Origin: Bradyrhizobium sp. AUGA SZCCT0158
GTDB lineage: Bacteria; Pseudomonadota; Alphaproteobacteria; Rhizobiales; Xanthobacteraceae
Length of the DNA stretch: 64,000 nt
Assembly (NCBI RefSeq): GCF_018130065.1
Contig: NZ_JAFCME010000012.1
Location: forward strand, 62,001-126,000
Direction of reading: 5' to 3'
The translations under genes were made by a program, and so were the position numbers. A model generated the notes under the pieces. The model had not been told where the DNA came from. It did not search any database and saw only the letters and a list, made by a program, of their open reading frames with translations. The stretch's first letter is position 1. Each line of letters starts with the position of its first letter. Positions 59,992 through 64,000 of this stretch are shown piece after piece.

Positions 59992-61650
59992 CTACGACGC
60001 CGCCATCTTCCTTGGCTGCTCCGCGCCCGTCATCGCAAAGCCCTCGTAGCCCTTCGCCGCGACATCGTCGCAGATCTGCCGGTACGGCCCGACGCCGCCG
60101 ATATAGGGCATGAAGATGCGCGGCTTGCCGGGGACGTTGGCGCCCATGTACCAGGAATTGGCCTGCGGATAGAGCGTGGTGTAGGCGACCTCGTTGACAT
60201 GGGCGACCCAGTTATCCTCGGCTTCCTTCTTGGCTTCCATGGCCTCAAAGCCGCGGTCGCGCATATAGGTCACGCAATCGGTGATCCAGTCGACATGCTG
60301 CTCGATCGAGACGATCATGTTCGACAACACCGACGGACTGCCGGGGCCGGTGATGACGAAGAGATTGGGAAAACCCGCGCTCATCAGTCCGAGATAGGTG
60401 CGCGGCCCCTCGGCCCATTTCTGGTTCAACGTCTGGCCGTTGCGGCCGCGAATGTCGATTTTTGCGACCGAGCCTGTCATCGCATCGAAGCCGGTCGCCA
60501 GCACCAATGCGTCGACTTCGTAGTCCTTGCCGCCGGTGCGGACGGCATTGGCCGTGATCTCCTCGATCGGGTTGGACTTGATGTCGACCAGCGTCACGTT
60601 CGGGCGGTTGAAGGTCGAAAAATATTCGGTGTCGATGCAGATGCGCTTGGAGCCGATCGGATGATTATTCGGCTGCAGCAGCTTTGCTTTCTCGGGATCC
60701 TTGACGATTTCGGCGATCTTCTCGCGGACGAAATCGGCGGCGGTGTCGTTGGCGGCCTGGTCCAGTGCGAGGTTGTTATAGACGGACATGAAGGTGAGCC
60801 CGCCGCGGTTCCAGCGCGCTTCGTATTTCGAGCGGCGCTCGTTGTCGCCATCATCGAGCGCGCCGCGATCGGGCATTTCGGTATAGATTCCGTTGCGCGA
60901 TTCCGTGCGCGCGAATTGCCTGACTTCCGGATACTTGGCGCGGAACGCCTGCCGCTCCTCCTCGGTCAGCATGGCGTTGCGGGCGGGAATCGAAAAATTC
61001 GCGGTGCGCTGAAACACGGTGAGGTGGCTGGCCTGCTCGGCGATCACAGGCACCGACTGGATGCCAGACGATCCCGTGCCGATCACGCCGACGCGCTGGC
61101 CGGTGAAATCGACGGTTTCATGCGGCCAGTGACCGGTGTGATAGACCTTGCCTTCAAAGCGATCGAGACCCCTGATCTCGGGCATCCGCGCGTTCGACAG
61201 GCAGCCGGTGGCGAGCACCACGAATTTTGCAATGACGGCCTTGCCGCCGGATAGCGTGACCGACCACAGGTAGGTGCGTTCGTCGAACTCGGCGCGCTCG
61301 ACCACGGTGTTGAACTGGATGTCGGGACGGAGACCAAAACGGTCGGCGACGTGGTTGGCGTATTTCAGAATCTCCGGCTGCGGCGCGTAGCGCTCGCTCC
61401 AGTCCCATTCCTGCTGCAGCTCTTCGGAGAACGAATAGGAATATTGCATGCTCTCGACGTCGCAGCGCGCGCCGGGATAGCGGTTCCAGTACCAGGTGCC
61501 GCCGACGCCATCGCCCTGCTCATAGACCCGCGCTGAAAACCCCTGCCCGCGCAGTTTATGCAGCATGTACATGCCGGCAAAGCCTGCGCCGACCACGACG
61601 ACGTCGTAGCTCTCGGAAGCTTTCCCGGAAACGGATGGCGATGCGGTCAT
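59992..61650 (-). CDS. Baeyer-Villiger-type flavin monooxygenase
   Basis: FAD- and NADPH-dependent monooxygenase of 552 residues. Two Rossmann motifs are GAGFAG (residues 21-26) and GTGSSG (191-196). Between them FEGKVYHTGHWPH (165-177) fits the FxGxxxHxxxW fingerprint of Baeyer-Villiger monooxygenases, and GGTWYWNRYPGARCDVES is typical of the cyclohexanone-monooxygenase-like type. It would turn a ketone into an ester or lactone. AAGGGAG precedes the ATG; it is divergent from the nitronate monooxygenase gene. Confidence 0.9.
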   Translation of the reverse strand: MTASPSVSGKASESYDVVVVGAGFAGMYMLHKLRGQGFSARVYEQGDGVGGTWYWNRYPGARCDVESMQYSYSFSEELQQEWDWSERYAPQPEILKYANHVADRFGLRPDIQFNTVVERAEFDERTYLWSVTLSGGKAVIAKFVVLATGCLSNARMPEIRGLDRFEGKVYHTGHWPHETVDFTGQRVGVIGTGSSGIQSVPVIAEQASHLTVFQRTANFSIPARNAMLTEEERQAFRAKYPEVRQFARTESRNGIYTEMPDRGALDDGDNERRSKYEARWNRGGLTFMSVYNNLALDQAANDTAADFVREKIAEIVKDPEKAKLLQPNNHPIGSKRICIDTEYFSTFNRPNVTLVDIKSNPIEEITANAVRTGGKDYEVDALVLATGFDAMTGSVAKIDIRGRNGQTLNQKWAEGPRTYLGLMSAGFPNLFVITGPGSPSVLSNMIVSIEQHVDWITDCVTYMRDRGFEAMEAKKEAEDNWVAHVNEVAYTTLYPQANSWYMGANVPGKPRIFMPYIGGVGPYRQICDDVAAKGYEGFAMTGAEQPRKMAAS

Positions 61651-61883
61651 GGACACTCCCTTGCGAATTCTTGATTTGCTGAACAGCATTCTCTCGATAG
61701 CGCCAAAGCGCAAGACACAAATCGGCGGCCTTGCTTTGCATATTTTGCGGCGTGGAATGTTCGTCCCTCATGATCGAAGAGCGCTTGGCATCCCAGCCCC
61801 CGATGGGCTAGCGTCGGGTCAACACGGCAAACAAAAACCAACAACGAGCGGCGTCAAAGCCGCCACAGGGAACGGATACGGCC

Positions 61884-63017
61884 ATGAAATCCCCGATTTG
61901 CGACATGCTGGGAATAGAATTTCCGCTGCTGGCGTTCAGCCATTGCCGCGACGTGGTGGCGGCCGTCAGCCGCGCCGGTGGCTTTGGCGTGCTCGGCGCG
62001 ACCCGTTTCTTGCCGGAGACGTTGGAGCAGGAACTGAAATGGATCGACGACCACGTCGACGGCAAGCCCTACGGCATCGATGTGCTGATCCCGGAAAACA
62101 TTTCGACCGCTGGCGAGAAGAACCTCACCTGGAAAAGTCTGGAGAAGCGGGTTTCGCAAGAGCATCGTGATTTCACCCGCAATCTTCTGAAGAAATACAA
62201 CATCGAACTCACGACCGAGAGTGTCGCCGACAACCAGCCACAGCCGTTTGACGCCGAGATCGCGCTGGAGTTGCTCGACGTCTCGTTCCGCCATCCGATC
62301 AGGTTGATTGCGAACGCGCTCGGCGTCCCACCGAAGGCGATGATCGAGATGGGCCGCAAGCACGACGTGCCGGTCGCCGCCCTCATCGGCTCCAAGGAGC
62401 ACGCGCTTCGGCAGGTCGCGGCCGGCGTCGATATTTTGGTGGCGCAGGGCACCGAGGCCGGCGGCCATTGCGGCGAAGTTTCCACCATGGTGCTGGTGCC
62501 CGAGGTGATCAAGGCGATCAAGCCGATCCGCAACGTGCCGGTGCTGGCGGCGGGCGGCATCATGACCGGGCACCAGATGGCCGCCTGCATGGCGATGGGC
62601 GCGGCCGGGGTCTGGACCGGCTCGGTGTGGCTGGCGACGGTGGAGTCCGAGACCTCCGAAATCTTCCGCGAGAAGATGATCGCGGCGTCCTCGCGCGACG
62701 CCATCCGCTCCAAGGGCCGCACCGGCAAGCCCGCGCGGCAGTTGCGCTCGGTATGGACCGATGCGTGGGACCGCGGGCCTGACAGCCCCGGTGCGCTGCC
62801 GATGCCGCTGCAAAGCATCATCAGCCGCGACGCCTTCAACTCGATCGACCGCGCCGCGGCGGCCGGCAACGTCCAGGCGCGCGACCTCGTCAGCTATTTC
62901 GTCGGCCAGGGCGTCGGCCTGATCGACAGCGTCAAATCCGCCGGCGCGGTGGTGCAGGAATTCAAGGAAGATTTTGTCGACGCGGTCGAGCATATGAATG
63001 CGTTGATGGAGGAGTGA
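61884..63017 (+). CDS. Nitronate monooxygenase-like FMN enzyme
   Basis: TIM-barrel FMN oxidoreductase of the nitronate monooxygenase (2-nitropropane dioxygenase) family, 377 residues. LGIEFPLLAFSHCRDVVAAV at the start, VAQGTEAGGHCGEVSTMVLVPEV (in part, the FMN and histidine region), LAAGGIMTG and AAGVWTGSVWLAT are recognisable. The family oxidises alkyl nitronates, but some members are hydratases or reductases. AGGGAAC lies before the ATG. Divergence from the Baeyer-Villiger enzyme and the thiolase downstream suggest a shared ketone or acid route. Confidence 0.87.
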   Translation: MKSPICDMLGIEFPLLAFSHCRDVVAAVSRAGGFGVLGATRFLPETLEQELKWIDDHVDGKPYGIDVLIPENISTAGEKNLTWKSLEKRVSQEHRDFTRNLLKKYNIELTTESVADNQPQPFDAEIALELLDVSFRHPIRLIANALGVPPKAMIEMGRKHDVPVAALIGSKEHALRQVAAGVDILVAQGTEAGGHCGEVSTMVLVPEVIKAIKPIRNVPVLAAGGIMTGHQMAACMAMGAAGVWTGSVWLATVESETSEIFREKMIAASSRDAIRSKGRTGKPARQLRSVWTDAWDRGPDSPGALPMPLQSIISRDAFNSIDRAAAAGNVQARDLVSYFVGQGVGLIDSVKSAGAVVQEFKEDFVDAVEHMNALMEE

Positions 63018-63022
63018 TATTT

Positions 63023-63118
63023 CTCCTCATGGTGAGGAGCGCGTCTTCGCGCGTCTCGAACCATGAGGCCCGTGGCCCATCCTTCGAGACGCCGCTTCGC
63101 GGCTCCTCAGGATGAGGA
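63023..63118. repeat. Palindromic repeat family C, copy 3 (inverted)
   Basis: CTCCTCATGGTGAGGAGC, GTCTCGAACCATGAGG, then ATCCTTCGAGACGCC and GGCTCCTCAGGATGAGG: the reverse orientation of copies 1 and 2. It starts 5 bases after the nitronate monooxygenase stop. Confidence 0.88.
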
Positions 63119-63149
63119 CGTTGCCTAGCCCTGAAAGAGAAACAAGAAA

Positions 63150-64000
63150 ATGTCGAAGACTCCCGAAGACCGCATTCCCGTCATCGTCGGCGTCGGCGAA
63201 ATCGTCGACCGGCCAAAGGACATCGCCGCCGGGCTCGAACCGCTCGCGCTGCTGGAACAGGCGCTGAAGCGCGCGGAAGCGGACAGCGGTGCAAAACTGC
63301 TCGGCGAACTCGGTTCGCTCGACGTCGTGAATTTCCTGAGCTGGCGCTACCGCGATCCGGAGAAGCTGCTCGCCGAGCGGCTCGGCGCGAAACCTGCGCA
63401 TTGCTATTACGGTCCGGTCGGCGGCGAGAGCCCGATCCGCTATCTGCATGAAGCAGCAAAACGCATCGCGCGCGGCGAATGCAGCGTGGCGGCGGTGTGC
63501 GGCGCCGAGGCGCAATCCACCGCAACAAAAGCCCAGCGGGCCGGTATCGATCTGCCATGGACGCCGTTTGCCCATGACGTCGAGGAGCCGAAGCGCGGCG
63601 CGGCGTTCCAGAAGCCGATGGCTGTGGCGCTCGGCGTGTTCCGCCCCATCACGGTCTATCCGCTATATGAATCCGCGACCTCAGCGCATTGGGGACAGAC
63701 GCCGCGCGAGGCGCTCGCCGAATCCGGACAACTGTGGTCGACTTATGCGCGCGTGGCGTCGGAGAATCCCAATTCCTGGCTGAAGAAAAACTTCACGCCG
63801 GACGAGATCACAACGCCGACGCCGGAAAACCGGCTGATCGCCTGGCCCTACACCAAGCTGATGGTGGCCAATCCGACCGTCAACATGGGCGGCGCGATCC
63901 TGATGACGTCGCTGGCAAAGGCGCGCGCCGCCGGTGTGCCCGAGGATCGCCTGATCTATCCTTTGGGCGGCGCATCTGCTGAAGAACCGCGCGATTATCT
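63150..64000 (+). CDS. Thiolase-superfamily acetyl-CoA acetyltransferase-like protein, 5' part
   Basis: The gene runs off the window after 283 codons. Reading starts at ATGTCGAAGACT after GAAAGAGAAAC. IPVIVGVGEIVDRP opens the chain, GGESPIRYLHEAAKRIARGE (residues about 91-110) and VCGAEAQST follow, and WPYTKLMVANPTVNMGGAIL near the end matches the SCP2-thiolase-like family common in alphaproteobacteria. The usual cysteine nucleophile region is replaced by GGESP, so thiolase chemistry is doubtful. C-terminal catalytic residues lie outside the window. Confidence 0.85.
   Translation, partial: MSKTPEDRIPVIVGVGEIVDRPKDIAAGLEPLALLEQALKRAEADSGAKLLGELGSLDVVNFLSWRYRDPEKLLAERLGAKPAHCYYGPVGGESPIRYLHEAAKRIARGECSVAAVCGAEAQSTATKAQRAGIDLPWTPFAHDVEEPKRGAAFQKPMAVALGVFRPITVYPLYESATSAHWGQTPREALAESGQLWSTYARVASENPNSWLKKNFTPDEITTPTPENRLIAWPYTKLMVANPTVNMGGAILMTSLAKARAAGVPEDRLIYPLGGASAEEPRDY

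Overview
The window looks like chromosome of an alphaproteobacterium of the Bradyrhizobium group. This rests on GC-rich coding sequence, dense gene packing, protein families typical of that group, and several families of short palindromic intergenic repeats that I recognise from Bradyrhizobium and its relatives. I saw no tRNA, rRNA, insertion sequence, phage gene or CRISPR array. About 58 protein genes can be supported, almost all metabolic.

Layout. 0-1.9 kb: tail of a DUF1214/DUF1254 protein, an outer-membrane SphA/MetA-type protein and a DUF2721 membrane protein. 2-8.7 kb (minus): a three-gene operon of transglutaminase-like proteins and a circularly permuted ATP-grasp/alpha-E fusion, a conserved but functionally unresolved peptide-modification system. 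8.9-12.5 kb (minus): UxaA-type dehydratase, HpaI-type aldolase and Ldh-type dehydrogenase. 12.7-19.7 kb: the homoprotocatechuate meta-cleavage cluster, with regulator hpaR divergent from hpaH-F-E-D-G and a trailing thiamine-diphosphate enzyme. 19.7-22.6 kb (minus): MFS transporter, AlkB and a second 2-oxoglutarate oxygenase. 22.8-26.5 kb (minus): AtuA-like protein, its small partner, an amidase and DUF2848. 26.7-30.7 kb (plus): zinc-ribbon protein, thiolase and SDR, then a Tat-exported SMP-30 protein. 30.8-33.6 kb: phosphoenolpyruvate carboxylase. 33.8-44.7 kb: a large acyl-CoA catabolism region with two acyl-CoA ligases, three crotonases, a dienoyl-CoA-reductase-like SDR, an acyl-CoA dehydrogenase, and a phosphotransferase plus DUF6285 pair. 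44.7-45.5 kb: a gene-free block of repeats. 45.5-53.3 kb: HtpX and a Cu(I)/Ag(I)-type RND efflux operon with accessory genes. 53.4-64 kb: an ACAD10/11-like dehydrogenase, small enzymes, a decayed livF remnant, a Baeyer-Villiger-type monooxygenase divergent from a nitronate monooxygenase, and the start of another thiolase.

How the genes work together. The hpa genes encode conversion of 3,4-dihydroxyphenylacetate through ring cleavage, dehydrogenation, isomerisation, decarboxylation and hydration. The aldolase that would finish the route is probably the HpaI-type gene just across hpaR. The most interesting inference concerns the acyl-CoA region. A kinase of the ACAD10/11 N-terminal type, its small DUF6285 partner, a PaaG-like enoyl-CoA isomerase and an SDR sit together, and an ACAD10/11-type dehydrogenase lies about 10 kb away. 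Together these resemble the lva (levulinate) route, in which 4-hydroxyacyl-CoAs are phosphorylated and the phosphate is then eliminated.

Repeats. Seven families of short inverted repeats (called A to G here) and one long structured element occupy most gaps that follow a gene 3' end, and none of the eight divergent promoter gaps. Three genes end inside such repeats. Four repeats carry AATT-centred palindromes, in at least three places apparently in place of a hairpin loop.
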